This document shows, piece after piece, positions 13,450-25,948 of a stretch of DNA of 64,000 nt; position 1 is the stretch's first letter, and every line of letters begins with the position of its first letter. The notes beneath the pieces are model-generated. The model saw only the letters and a list, made by a program, of their open reading frames with translations, did no database searches and was not told where the DNA came from. This DNA comes from Brugia malayi (Eukaryota > Nematoda > Chromadorea > Rhabditida > Onchocercidae). The stretch is taken from assembly GCF_000002995.4 (NCBI RefSeq), contig NW_025062476.1:7305001-7369000 (forward strand), in the 5' to 3' direction. The translations under genes and the position numbers were made by a program.

Positions 13450-13526
13450 CGCTAAAAGACGCACACAGCCATCTGGCAAATACAATAACCTATCTTTAAA
13501 ATCACTCTCGAGAGATTATCACTGAA

Positions 13527-14166
13527 TTACTTCAGAGCTGCAAAAGCTTTAGGCATAGCCTGAAAATTACTTTCCATAAGTATAAAATTACTTTCCATTC
13601 ATATTCATATCCTTTCAAAGGTAGAAATTAAAAAACAAAAACAAAATCCCTTAACTACTTCTATCTAAGTCTAAAAATAGTTTATTGAAAAATAAGAAAT
13701 GTAGAGTGGCAGCTTTCTTTTTATTTATAAACGGAACACCTGTTGTTCATTAGCTTCTCGAAATTAAAATTTTAATTCTTTAAAAGGCAAATAATTATAA
13801 ACTCCTACACATCAAACAAATTTATAGACAACTTACGCAGTGATCAAGAGCTTGAATGTAATCAACCATTTCGTAATGACATGATTCTTTTGTCTTTGCT
13901 TTCGAATTCACGCGCTCCGTACATTCATCCAGTAATTTTTTCCATTTTCCGGTGTGAGCTATGCATTCTTCACGAAATTTGATCAGTGAATCCATTACTT
14001 CCTCTTCATCAACAGTAAGTGGTTGAGTTTCAACCTAAGGATAATGAATGAATACTCAAGCAAGCCATAATTCCTGCTGCTTAGATACATTTAAATTTTG
14101 CGAAATTTACAAACCAAGCGGTAAAATGATGTAAATCAAACTAACTTCATCATTATCTCCCATCAT
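13527..14166 (-). CDS. UQCRH: Cytochrome bc1 complex hinge subunit (subunit 6)
   Basis: This is the small acidic hinge protein of mitochondrial complex III, which sits beside cytochrome c1 and aids its contact with cytochrome c. Minus-strand exons are 14146-14166, 13837-14034 and 13527-13559, giving 83 residues, close to the family's mature length. All junctions are phase 0. Family marks are the acidic N-terminus (VDEEE), FREEC, LLDEC, a KESC site and the C-terminal DHC followed by a short AFAALK tail (compare DHCVAHKLF in animals). The four cysteines (31, 45, 59, 73) are those that form two disulfides in this family. There are two adjacent ATGs at 14166 and 14163; I took the first. The frame stays open upstream to the acceptor at 14203, so a longer N-terminus from another exon cannot be excluded. 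The family call is firm. Confidence 0.92.
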
Positions 14167-14199
14167 GTCAACTTTTCTTGTGTAATGAGTAAAATCGGT

Positions 14200-14210
14200 T
14201 ACCTGAAATT
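14200..14210 (-). promoter_or_regulatory. Acceptor upstream of the UQCRH start
   Basis: The minus strand reads AATTTCAG with the AG ending at 14203, 37 bases before the ATG. It is either a spliced-leader site or a cis acceptor of an upstream untranslated exon. Confidence 0.5.
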
Positions 14211-15504
14211 ATAAAGAAAGCGTAATCGATATAAATTTTTACAAAACGATTTCTATACGACGAAAACAAGACCAAAAAAGAACTACACTACTTTTTTTTC
14301 TCTCTTTCTAAGCCAATCGTTTTCATTTAGCATCTACTAGACTTTTTATATAAAAACAATTGGAATCATCTCGATGAACTTTTTCTTAATCTCAAGATAA
14401 AATGTCGCTGGGCCTCTCTATTATTATCAAAGAGATACCAAGGAATAAACCGAAAATGGTACAAAATATCCCACATTATGAAGCGGTTTATATTTCACAA
14501 AGAGCATCATACAAAATATTGCGAATTAAAAGAGAAATTCTGTATAATAATACCAAAAGATAATGAGATATGTGTCTGAAACAGATCTCCACTACAGAAT
14601 TTATATTATTAAGAGAGTGAAAAATAAACAAACAAATACTAAATCCCAGAAGTAATTGGATTCATAGCGAAAAATGCTCAAAACAGTGAAATTACAACAG
14701 TTTCTAGTAAACCCGTTAAACTACCTGTGTAAAACACGTAATAACAAAGTTTCAAACAAACGAGGCAATTTTAAAACGAATCAGATAGAATGCAATACAA
14801 AATACAAAAGTAAAACTAAAGAAAGAAATTGAAAATGAGAACAGAAAAGTAAATAATTATATATAGCAAACAATAGTTATTTTAATGAAATAATACAAAG
14901 AGACAATAAGCTTTATACACTGCTATTTTTGTTTTCTCAATTTCCATGTTTGTTTTTTAACTCATCGTATTTCCTTACCTATTAATTAATGTAAAAATAG
15001 TCACGACAACAAATACTACATGATTCTAGCTTTTTGTGCTATATCGTTAACGAGTCAAATGCTACCAGATGATTCTGTATTCACTATCTTCCTTTCCAAC
15101 TAAAAAAACGAATCCTTTGCAGTTCTCTCTGTCTAAAGATTCAAGATATCTGACTTCGCACATAGCCAAATAAACCTATAACATTCAACTCAATCAATCA
15201 AAAAAAAATTCACAGAAAAAAAAAAAAAAAAAAAAACGATAATATGCTACTGCAAATTGCTAATCCGTTCACAATCTCCAGCAGTTGACGAAGATACTCT
15301 ATCCAAAGTTGATGAGCTCAGAATATGTGATCGCAAAGCACATGGCGCTTCTAGCTGCGAATCTATAATTCTTCAAAATTTCCACGTGAAATGCATGAGT
15401 TACATTTTTAAGAATAATAGAAATTTAAGCAACTACGATTCATGAAATTCCACAATTTATGACTGTATAAAACTCATCAATCTAAAAGAGTATGTTTCTG
15501 AAGA
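14211..15504. other. Intergenic region between OSTM1 and UQCRH
   Basis: No supported gene. At 15257-15445 the plus strand has a 62-codon frame in DNA of more balanced composition, but I see no splice continuation and no recognisable motif, so I did not call it. The segment includes the OSTM1 3' UTR and UQCRH upstream DNA. The two genes share a strand, but the 1.3 kb spacing is long for an operon. Confidence 0.5.
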
Positions 15505-17655
15505 CTAACACTGCACAAGATGTCTCTGTATTTCTGAACTTTGGATATAACTACCAGCATAGAAAAATATTGTTATGATTATTAGCAAAGCTAAACTATA
15601 TCCAAGTAAAGTCCAATCTCGTAATTCTTCTGCTCGATCATCCGAACAATGCCATACATTATGCCATAAATTCATTGTATCATTCATCTAAAATTTTTTT
15701 ATCCATTCACCGTTTGATTTATACATTATGGTGATTGTGTCAGTACCGATAAAATGGTTTTATGAATCTCAGTCAACATTCTTTACATAAAGAATGCCAC
15801 TTTTTATACTGCATAGGATCTAACATTCAAAATGTTCATTTCTCTTTTTGAAGAAAAGTATATAAACATATATCATGAAGGTCGCTTCTAATAGTTGCAA
15901 TAAAGTTCAAGTTAAAGAGTTGAGAAATTTAAGCAATAAATTTTTAAGGAAAAATAAGCAGTACATTGAAGCAATAACAATTAGCATAAAAAAAGAAAAA
16001 GCAAACTAACCGTAGTTTCGACATCTAAACAGAAATTAATATTCGGTGTGATGTATATATACCAGTAAAACTGGAATAACTCATTGAACGAACTTAGACA
16101 TTTGTCGCAAATGACCGTATCATTAGGAAGAAATGAGAAATTAGAAATGCAGTGCCTCCAATTAAACAACTTATTTTGAAACACTATAGTATTGTTATAG
16201 AAAGTATATTCAGTGCTGTTTGTTTCCAAATGCCAATCAATATCTACACAAGCTGAAATGCATAAAATGAACAATCATCTAAAATGAACCATCTGAAATA
16301 AATTTATTTATCTTCAATGGTTCCACTGGCTGTAAGATGTAGAATAAAAAAGAAATTAGAACTAACAGACGCTGTCCATTTTTCTTAAGTCAGATGTGCA
16401 GAAAAATTTCATTCAAGCACGAAATTAATTTTAGGTCATCATGATTCATGATACCTACTTTTAAATATGAAATTCGTTTAACTTATTAGGTTTAAAACAA
16501 GTTCATTTTATTTCCAAAAGACAGATGCGCAATCCTTCTACTCTTAGAACTGTTTTATTCCAATTTAATAGCATAGTGAATGAATACAGCGCATTAGTCC
16601 CTTAAAAAAACTATTTCCTATGGCTTGAACAAAAATAAACAAGCTAGTACAAAAAAACTAAAGAAAAATAAATCAAGATTATATTCTTGGATTCTTCCTA
16701 TAATTTGTAGAAACAAATTGTAGGAAATAAAAGTTTTACAAGAACAGCGCGAATTTTCCCATATGTTTTTTGTTATTGTCGTCGATACCTCTGATATATA
16801 TGAAATTAAGTAACTCTCGTAAATTACACGGTTGCAAGTAATATTGTCACGTGAAAATAGGTCTTCCTAAAATTCCAAACTATTTAGAATTAAAGCTTAT
16901 TTTCCAAGAGCTACAGTAAGCGAAAACTGAAAAAAATTGCACTTTACCATTCTAAGGTTAATTGATAAACAGCCAAGCTATTGAGTATACAGTGCACAAG
17001 TTAATGCATTTATGCTTAGGTCCAAATTCCTATCAAGCATTCATGTATAAGTTTTTTTTTCTTCCAGCATAAGTTTTCTGAAACCTAACTTTTTTGTAAC
17101 AGACTGCTGCTTACCAGTTTATGCAGTTTATATTCCATCTGTTTCAAAGCAATATATTCTTCGGTACAATATGTGCAAACTTTTGGTGGCGAAGAATAGA
17201 TAGCCGCACATCGTATCATTTTAGAACTTGCTTCTGCGAAATACTGCAAGAAAAAAGAAAAACTACTCAATGAAATACTATAATGTAATCAATGAAGTAC
17301 TATACAAACAATGTTAGAATTAAACCTACTGTTAAGATTAAATTTAGTTCAGTTAGGTTTAGACTTAAACCATCACCTTTTAACAAGCATAATTTAACAC
17401 TACTGCATAATAAAAAAATGAATTTGAGGTATAAAAGAAGCTGAATATTTCATTGTTTTATAATGTACTACCTAAAATACATTTAACAAATGCTGTATAC
17501 TTAAAAATAATTAGTATTTGTTAAATGAAAACCTCAATGTAAGGTTGACAAGCAGCATTCAAATCCCATGGATAATATGATCCATTGTTTGCAGTTATAT
17601 ATGAAAAAAACCAAGCTATCATATAAAGCACTACTTGTAGTGATACACCATTCAT
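15505..17655 (-). CDS. ostm-1: OSTM1, lysosomal ClC-7 chloride/proton exchanger beta subunit
   Basis: OSTM1 is a type I membrane protein that stabilises the ClC-7 antiporter in lysosomes. Minus-strand exons are 17533-17655, 17115-17243, 16290-16329 (tentative), 16011-16252 and 15505-15687, giving about 238 residues. There is a signal peptide (1-22), and the luminal part has the family's paired cysteines (VCTYC, ICDKC) each followed by a Y/F-rich stretch. The motif FCLDVETT then MNDTMNLWHNVWHC matches the family signature (C-DI-D-MN-T-LW-FNC). One transmembrane helix lies near 203-226, with a short cytoplasmic tail. N-glycosylation sites such as NNT, NFS and NDT are present. The one weak point is the junction between exons 2 and 4: phase needs one extra base, and the 40-base exon supplies it but leaves a 37-base intron. 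The gene is divergent from SCO1. Length is shorter than the mammalian protein. Confidence 0.9.
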
Positions 17656-17682
17656 TAATTCCACTTATTGAAATAATTCAAA

Positions 17683-17694
17683 ATACCTGTAAGT
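17683..17694 (-). promoter_or_regulatory. Acceptor upstream of the OSTM1 start
   Basis: The minus strand reads TTACTTACAG with the AG at 17688-17687, about 31 bases before the ATG. It is the probable spliced-leader site. Confidence 0.45.
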
Positions 17695-18671
17695 AAAAGT
17701 TTGAAAAGATTTATCCAGTTTTTACACAGAAAAAAGACAGATATTGAATATTAAGAAAAGAGATGAAAAATTACACCCGTTTTAAGTACTATTTAAATTG
17801 AAATTTCTTATTCAAGTAAATTAATAGCTTATTTTGTCATAAAGTACCAAATAATGAGCCCATATTTAAATAATAAAATAAAGTGAGTTAATAAGGAATG
17901 CAAAGAAGTAAAGATTACAAAATAGCAAAAAGAAAAATACATTCCCAATTGCAGAATATTACAAACAAAGTGCAAACTAACTTCGCTGATCAAAAAAATT
18001 TTCATAACGTCAACATTATAATAATTTTAAGCAAACTTCGCAACATTGTGTGGATGAATAGCGATAGTTTTGAGGAGAGTATGTGTGATAAAGAGTAACA
18101 AAAGTTTTAAGAATGTGACGTGGTTGGGGAATGAAAGAGTTGGCATAAACAGTAAATATAGGTATTATTGGGAATAATAGAGTATGAGAGTGAAGTGCAA
18201 AATATAATGACGGGTAATGCTAGTACAAAGATTTAGACAGCAAAAAACTATCTTTTTTTTTATAAAAAAAAAATTTCTTTGCAATAATGTGCTGGATTGT
18301 CCAACTAATTTATTGTGTACTCTTGCTTTATTCGTCGATCTTACTTATTTGTTACTTATTTATTTGCGATCTTATTCACCTATTCATATAATTGGTTATG
18401 TTCCATCAGAAAATAACATTTATTCCTCTTTATCGTATTTTACCTATTTATTAATGTTAAGCATTTACGTTATTTTACATATTTATATAATTGATTGTAT
18501 TCCCGTGGAAAAGTAACATTCGTCCGTCAGTTTATCAACTAATTAATATTCATTATTAATGATATATGCAATACGTTGCATTCTCAGTTTGACTTATATT
18601 ATATATATTAATGGAATTCGTTACGCTGATTTACGTTTCACGATATGATATCATAATTAGCACAACTTCAG
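17695..18671. promoter_or_regulatory. Divergent intergenic region between OSTM1 and SCO1
   Basis: About 1 kb separates the two divergent starts, so it should hold both promoters. Two plus-strand frames (17898-18098 and 18217-18516) lie here, but they have no domain, no signal of splicing into SCO1 and an AT-driven composition. I treat them as chance. No TATA-type or known motif could be assigned. Confidence 0.4.
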
Positions 18672-20457
18672 ATGTTTCGTGTAACATGTGCTGTTCTCTC
18701 TCGATTATCACCGTCCAATTCATCTCATCAGTGTTACTGTATGAGGAAATGTTTTCTTCATGCTACTAATTCACTACGCTTAACAGCTATTGACAGTGAG
18801 AATGTCAATGATAAAAGTTTGTCATTTATGTGATTAAATTACAAGAAATTTAGCATATTTGTATTTTTTTGACGGACAAACTATAACTCGTTGCGTTTTT
18901 TTCCTTAGTATTATTTTTCTATTTAAAACGCAGCGGTGATTAATGAAGCAAAGTTATTTGCTCACTTTATTCGTATTATCTGATTGAATTTCTTTGGAAA
19001 TTGAAGGTGTTATTAAGGCATGGAATTACATTAGTTCTTTTAGAAAAAGCAGTGCGAAGTGACGATTTGAAAGTGGATATGGCAGATTTAGAAGAGGCTT
19101 TAAAAAGAGATGAAAAAAAAGAGTCAATAAATCATAAGGAAACCATCCTAAAGTTAAGGGAGCAGGTAGGTTTGGCTGTCATATTTTAACATTTTACGTG
19201 ACAGATTTCATATCGTTTGACCAAGATACACAACAAAGCAGGAAGTTAATGCTTTTCTTAAAATCTTTTTTTGCAGAAGAAAGCAATTCGAGAAATTTTC
19301 ACAGGAAAACTGGCTATGATTATTGTTGGTGTCAGTGTTATTTTAGTTATCATCTTATCAGGTTTGCGAGAAAAGGTAGGCATACCATGTTTCTTTCTTT
19401 TAAACAGTTTGTTATCGATAACAGTAGACTCACTTTATTTCTTCGAAGTAAACAAATATCATATCATGTAAATCATCTCGAAAATCCAATAATACATTGC
19501 AGAAAATGAGAGAACTAGAGAGCGAAAGGAAGCAGACTATCGGTAAAGCTCGAATTGGTGGTCCATGGGAATTAGTTGATGTGAATGGTGAGTTAGGGGG
19601 TTCCGAACGGCTTAAAGGAAATTGGCTTTTGTTGTATTTTGGTTTCACACATTGCCCTGATGTCTGTCCAGATTCTATTGAAAAAATGGTTGAGGTCATT
19701 TTTTTTTATTTTTTTTTCATTTTTTCACAAAAAGTTGTTAAAGAAAAGTTTTGCATCTTCATTTTGTTGATTTTGTTTTGTCGGTGTATCATTCTGATTA
19801 TGTAAGTTTTAGGTTGTGGAAATCCTTGAAAAAAGTGAAGAAAAAATCAGAGTAATCCCAGTTTTTATATCAGTAGATCCTGAACGTGACACAGTTGAAC
19901 GAGTGAAGAAGTACTGCGCAGAATTTTCTCCCAAAATAAAAGGCTACACTGGTTCAAAGGAGCAAGTAAAATATTTCAGTTTTCATTATGATAATTAATT
20001 GATTATTTTAAAAAACGAAATGGCAAAATGAAAATATATTGCTCTCAGGTCGCCAAAGTGGCAAAGGCATTTCGCGTCTACTACAGCCAAGGGCCTAAAA
20101 TAGACGGAAATGATTATATTGTTGACCACACTGTCATCATGTATCTAATGGATCCAGATGGTGATTTTCATGATTATTATGGTAAGCTGTTTTCTTTTAT
20201 GATGAATGGTTCCAGCCAACAGTTTGAAAAGTCATTTTCCTTAACAATGTATTTTTAATAATTCTTCCACCCTTTTCACTTTTTTATGGAGATTTTTTTT
20301 TACCGCTTTGTCGTATTCTCTCATTTCCCTACTTATTAGTTGATTCCTCACGTTTGTTTCAGGCCAGAATCGTTCTGCTCAGGAGATAGCGAAGGTTATT
20401 AAACTTAAGGTTTTCAAGCGTGAAATGTTAGAAAATAAGAAAAAAAGATGGTTTTGA
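18672..20457 (+). CDS. sco-1: SCO1/SCO2 copper chaperone for cytochrome c oxidase
   Basis: SCO proteins sit in the mitochondrial inner membrane and deliver copper to the CuA site of cytochrome c oxidase subunit 2. Exons are 18672-18816, 19044-19165, 19277-19375, 19503-19694, 19813-19965, 20049-20181 and 20363-20457, giving 312 residues with every phase matching. The N-terminus ([13 protein letters not shown]) is basic and Ser-rich, like a mitochondrial presequence. One membrane helix lies near 100-119. The thioredoxin-fold domain follows, with the copper-binding CPDVCP at 173-178 after FGFTH, SVDPERD, and the copper-ligand His 264 in VDHTVIMYL. Length is typical. The ATG directly follows an acceptor-like ACTTCAG, consistent with trans-splicing right at the start codon. 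The next gene on the same strand starts 0.6 kb downstream. Confidence 0.96.
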
Positions 20458-21059
20458 AGTCTAGTTGGGCTTACATTTAATTTGGATTTCGTTTTTAAAA
20501 AAAAAAAATTTATGATTTTGTGTTACGACAGTATAAGAATATTTGTGATTTCGCCACTTTTATTAAAGCTAGAAGCTTTCAACATTGTTATGGATTTCTT
20601 ATACGTTTTTATACAATTTTATATGCGTTTGCCTTCAAGGTGTTATTGTTGAAGTTTATTCTTTTTGTACTCGTTAAACGTATGAATTGAATTATTCTTT
20701 TTTTTTTATAATTTTTATATGGTTTAGTTCAAGGAAATGAACCTTTGATGTGTATTGATTTTCAGTCTTTCAATTTTTTTGTGGAACGTTAAAACTTGTT
20801 ATCACTGTAAATACCGATGAAGTTCTTTTGTTGGTACTCCACTTTTCTTTAAAAGCATCTGGTTTAAATGCCAATTGTTTATGTTAGACTTTTTTAATTT
20901 TATAAGATTGAAGTTGCCTAGAAGAGAAAGAAAAGAGAAATAATATGATGTAAAGGATAGAGAATGTGAGGAAAATAGATGGGTAAAGTTGTTTCTTATA
21001 AGTTTATTGCTATTCATGTGGGCATTATATCTCATTGTTTTGAATCTAATTCTTTCTAG
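20458..21059. other. Spacer between SCO1 and GTF2F1
   Basis: Holds the SCO1 3' UTR and the sequence before the GTF2F1 start. No canonical AATAAA stands out. It ends in TTTCTAG immediately before ATG. A 602-base gap between same-strand genes, with an acceptor but no obvious upstream exon, is compatible with a nematode operon. Confidence 0.5.
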
Positions 21060-24000
21060 ATGGCGACACCTGCAACACCGAAACAGTATACCGTGCGTAT
21101 TCCCAAGTAACCTTTAATAAACTTATTACATGGTTGATAAATTCGTTGTTAAATATTGTAGTGGAATATTTTCTTGTTTAGTTTTTATTAAACTATACAC
21201 TGGATTAGCTTTTTCATCTTCAGTTCCTCGTTGATTAAGAAATTTTTAGTTTTTTTTTTTTACTTTTTTTACAGACGAAATGGGTCTAGACGTTATTCAG
21301 TTTTGAAATTCAATGGTACTTTAAAAATTGATCCAGGAAAATGGGCAATGGCTGATTACAGTATACGAATGGCACGTGAAGATAATAAAGAACAAGCAGC
21401 TGTAAATGAAATCCGGCAGGTTGTATTGCAAGGAAATTATCGTTTTAAACACCTTGCGATATTTGTTATCGCTTAGAGAGGCCTAAAGAATGTGGATTTT
21501 TCCAAAGGATTTTAGTAAATATTTTTTTTTTTTAAAAAAGTGGAAGTTAGAGTGAATACGTAGCTGTTTTAGTTTGACATGTTAAATTAAGATGTTTAAA
21601 ATTAGTAGAAGTCCGTTCCTATAGGATTATGGAGAAGGCTCCGAATATGGTAAAGCGTTGCGAGAGGAGGCACGGCGCAAGAAATACGGCCGTCAATTTC
21701 AGACCTACCAGCATGACAATCAACCCTGGGTGTTAAGTATTACAGACCCAAGTATATTTTTCTTTCTTATTGTCTTATCTTACATATTAATTATTCTTAC
21801 TTTCTGATATGTCCATTGTAATGTGCTGTTTTATTTTCTAGTGTCTTCGCTTTTTATCGATGTCAGTTTTCATATTCATATTCAAGTTCAAACTCTTGTT
21901 TTACCTTTTTCTTTTGACTAACTCTTCCGAAGTTTTCAGGTACTAAGGAACGCAGATTTCGTAGCATTCGTGAAGGCGGAGCAGGGGAACATGCAGACTA
22001 TTGGGTGTTTTTGAAATCGGGAGAAGAATTTCATGCTTACAAAGTTGATGAGTGGTATCAATTTATGCCATTTTCGACTCATCGAACTCTTGACATTGAT
22101 CAAGCAGAAGAACGGTTTCGTGAGTAAGCTTCTTTCATTTTTATGTGCAGTTTAAATGAATATTAGTGTCTTATATGGTTTATGAATTAAATTTTGAAGA
22201 TTGAAAACTCCAATTTGATGGGATAAACTGGTCTTACGCTGCCTTTCAGCCATGTATTATTAGTACCAAACATGTTTCAGTGAGTGATCAAACTCATTAA
22301 TTTTGATAGTGAGCATATATTTAAGCTGAAAATTTTTCCGAAAATGAAGACATTCTTATTAGCGAAGTCATGGATTGTTTCTGTTATACTTATGAATTCT
22401 TTTGATGGCAAAAATAAACGAAAAAAGCTAAAAGAAATTGCGCTTTTAGACGAAATCGTGTTATGAATCAGTTTGCTCTTAAAGCCCAGATACAGCAGCA
22501 ATTGAAAGCTATGGATGAAGATGGCGAACAAATGATAAAAACAACGAAGTCGCTTGTAAGTTCTGCATTTTTATATTGTTTATTTCCAACTGCTTCGGAT
22601 CAAAACACTTAATCTTCTTCAGAAAATCAAAGATGAAGCCAGTTCGGATGAGAATTCTGATGGCGAGAAAGGAGACGACGAAGATGATGCTCCTGTCGGA
22701 AGTTCAAAACCGAAAAAGGTGAAATTTACTCATTTACCCAACTTGAAGATTTAAAATAAAGCTAGTGAATTCATTTTTAGAAGAACTCGTTTTAATGCTT
22801 CGATTTTGAATCAAGTTGGAAAACAAATTGTGATTCATATAATACTAGCCGAAGGTACAAAATTTTTATCTACAAGTTTTTACTTTAGAACTCAAAACCT
22901 ACTACTCGGGCCAGAAAAGATAAGAGACAGCGAGTGGAGAATGCGGATGAGGTGGCAGCTTATGAAAGTGATGATGGTGATGATGAGGGTCGAGAATATG
23001 ACTATATGAGTGATAGTGGTTCAGAAAGCGAGTAAGTTTCGATTTTATCAGTTTTAGTTGAAGAATCGTAAACTTAAGACTGTAAAAAAACTTAAATACG
23101 GGAGAGAAAAATGCTTAAGTGACCAAGCAGTACTCAAAGTACTTCATTTTATGTTTTAGAATCCCTTGAACGTCCCATTGTTTATTATTCCAAGTTATGC
23201 CAAAAATTTTTCTTCATTAAGTCACTGATGTTTATTTTTTTCAGTCTTGCCTTCTTTTCTCTTTTTACACTTTTCTATCAATATTTTAGGGAAATTGCGA
23301 TGCATTAATTAATTCTTTGAGATTACAAATTGGAACTACATTTCTTCATGCTTGTATGTTCCGTTGTTTATTTTTCTTCTATTTACTTAAAGAGGAAGTC
23401 AAACTATAAGAACTTGTGTGATTTTATGTTCCACTTATTTTTTTATCCAGATTATCGATTTAAGGGTTTAGGTTTGACAGATCATTTTCTTGCACACTTT
23501 TATATATTAAATTTAAATAAATCCCAAAACGAGTGAAATATAGTCGTATTTCTTTTGAACTCCATATTCTTTTTTTTTTTTTTACTGTCTCTAAGACCAT
23601 TTCGGCAAGTGTGATGAGTATTCTCTCAGCAGTGCACTAATAGTGCTAGCGTTGTATCAAATCTTATGCATATGTTTTATTTTTTCCTAGAATTCAAGTA
23701 TTATTAGATCTGGATACATTGTTGCTATTGAATTATTCATAATGCATACGTATGACATCACAGGTTAAAGTTCATTATTTAAATCCACCGATATTATTCG
23801 TGTTATTATTGCTTTGAACAAAGCATTCCATATATTTGCTTTTCCCATGCTAATAATAAAGTATACATACTGATAATAAATTATTTGTCCAGTGCTTTCT
23901 GCTTAAAATGCTATATTTTTTGAAAAAAAGAAATTTCATTATGTATATATTGAAAAGATTATATACAAAGTTATTTGTATATAATGATATAAGTGCACAT

Positions 24001-25948
24001 ATATGTGCTTGTGTTCTATATTTTCTGTTGATTAGTCTACTCATCTTATTTCATCGTTAAGATCTTTCGAGCTATATTGATTTAATGAGAGTTGATATAG
24101 TAATAAGGCCATTAAATTACAGTTTTAAAAAAGTAATTAGAGTAATATCAACATGAGAAGTAATTAAAGTAAAGCGATGGAATATTAAGTTGATTTAGGG
24201 TTGATGATTTTCTAGATGGTGGAAATTGCACAAGAGATATATTTTAATATTTCTACTTATTCATTTTTTATACTCATATTCATGTTATTAAATATAGCAA
24301 TCCATCCGAATCAACTTTTCATTGTTTCATTTAATTTGATTAAATTTTTGATAGTTTTGATCAGTACTCCTCTTTATTCATTGATGTTGTTTTTTCACTT
24401 TTGCTATATTTCCATTTTACTTCATTTTGATGAAATTTTCATATGGGACTTACAAGAGGAAATTTTAAATTATTAAAATGTAAGTGTCGTTGGACTCAGT
24501 ATTTTACTACCATGAGGTTTATTTCTTTTCTATGGAGTAAAACCATACAGTGTATAGTTTAGCTTTATTTCGATGATATTTTCAGCCGAGATGTGGTACC
24601 TATGGAACAGAAGGTGGATGAGGCAATGGTTGCCGTAGGTGATGAAACAGGTCTGAAAAAGTTAATTGGTGATGATTTTTCTGATACCGACAGTAGTGAT
24701 ATGGATGATACCAGTACGTATAACATTTAAATTATTTGCTTTCTTAAAAAAATATGTATTATTTGAATAAGTCAAAAATTTAACAACTCAAAATTGGAAT
24801 TTCAGCCAAAAAACTTCTTTTCGCTGTGGAAGATGACGATGGCGATGAGATAAAGAAGCAGTTTATTGATGTCGATGAAAGAGGCAAGTTATCATTAAAA
24901 GTTTATTCGTTCATTTTTTGTATGAAATATTGTTTACTTTATTATTTTTATCCTTTCTCTACAGAAAACAGCAATGTTAACATACACTGACTTGAAATTT
25001 CCTACAGTTATTTTTTGTTCCGAACTAGGGAAAGAGTAAAAGGAGAAGCACACTTTCTATTTTTGTTAAGAGGATCAACTGTTAAATTGAAATGAAGGTT
25101 AAATATGAAGTCAAAGTGACAAACATTTTATTAGGTTCAGTTTATCTGCTAACGAAATTTTTTAGATTCATCAGGTAGCGACTCGGATGATCCTGATAAA
25201 GAAATTAACTCTGCAATTTTCCTACCTGTGGTAAGTCTTTTTTTTCCTTTTTAAGGTTATATTCTTCTCAAATTTCTGTAAAAATTTGCAGAAAAAAACT
25301 CTGGAAGAACCACAATCATCAACAAGAAAAAGACCACTAGAAAATGTATCTTTCGCAGACAATGAGGTGAAAAGGATCAAGACCGAACAAGCGTAAGCCT
25401 ACTTGTTTCCTTCTAAAATGGAAGCTTTTTGATTGAGAAAATCTTAGTCTTTATTTTTTCTACATTAGTGTTATTTATAAAATTGTATCTTCTTAAACTG
25501 TGTAGGTTTACTGCACCATCATTATCACCCACACAATCGACAACAAATCAGGATAGTCTAAATGAAGAAACTGTGCGACGGTATCTTCGAAGGTAATAGC
25601 TTTTTCGATTGCTCATTTGTATATTTTGCTGTGAGTTAGTGAATATTATGTTTCATTTACCAGTCTTTTCTAATTTCAAACGGAATAAAATAGGAAAAAT
25701 GAATTCAGTGATTTTTCCTCTCTTCTTATGTATTCAATAATTCAATAATTCGAGTTATATTTTGCAGGAAACCTCATACAACGAAAGAATTGCTTTCTAA
25801 AATTAAGTCAAAATGTGGTGATATGGAAAAATCAGAAATAGTACAAAAGCTAGCTGCTATACTGAAGCGAATAGAACCTCATCAATTCAAACAGAAGCAT
25901 GGCAAGAAGGAAGTACTTTTTTTCTCATTAAACAATAATCTTGCTTAA
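21060..25948 (+). CDS. GTF2F1: General transcription factor IIF large subunit (RAP74)
   Basis: TFIIF alpha binds RNA polymerase II and acts in initiation and elongation. Thirteen exons: 21060-21106, 21275-21419, 21625-21751, 21940-22123, 22450-22555, 22623-22718, 22889-23031, 24586-24713, 24806-24883, 25166-25230, 25292-25392, 25506-25592 and 25768-25948. They give 495 residues with all phases matching. The N-terminal dimerisation domain is clear: EYGKALREEARRKKYG, QPWVL, a DYWVF segment, VDEWYQF, HRTLDIDQAEE. A long acidic, Ser- and Lys-rich middle follows. The C-terminus is the winged helix (about 427-490): EETVRRYLRRKP, TTKELLSK, LAAILKRIEP and a closing FFSL. Length is near the human 517. 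Introns as short as 61 and 67 bases occur; intron 7 is 1.55 kb. Intron 9 begins GC instead of GT. The initiator ATG abuts an acceptor TTTCTAG. Confidence 0.95.

Noticed and set aside
15257..15445. A 62-codon plus-strand frame with balanced composition
   Set aside because: No motif, no splicing evidence, and it lies in the likely 3' UTR of OSTM1; kept only as a note.
18217..18516. A 99-codon plus-strand frame between OSTM1 and SCO1
   Set aside because: No domain, Leu/Tyr/Ile-rich from AT content, and no donor or acceptor joining it in phase to SCO1.
19198..19509. Plus-strand frame of 103 codons overlapping SCO1 exons 3 and 4
   Set aside because: It runs through introns; the spliced SCO1 reading explains the exonic parts.
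24216..24476. An 86-codon plus-strand frame inside GTF2F1 intron 7
   Set aside because: Hydrophobic low-complexity product with no homology and no in-phase link to flanking exons.
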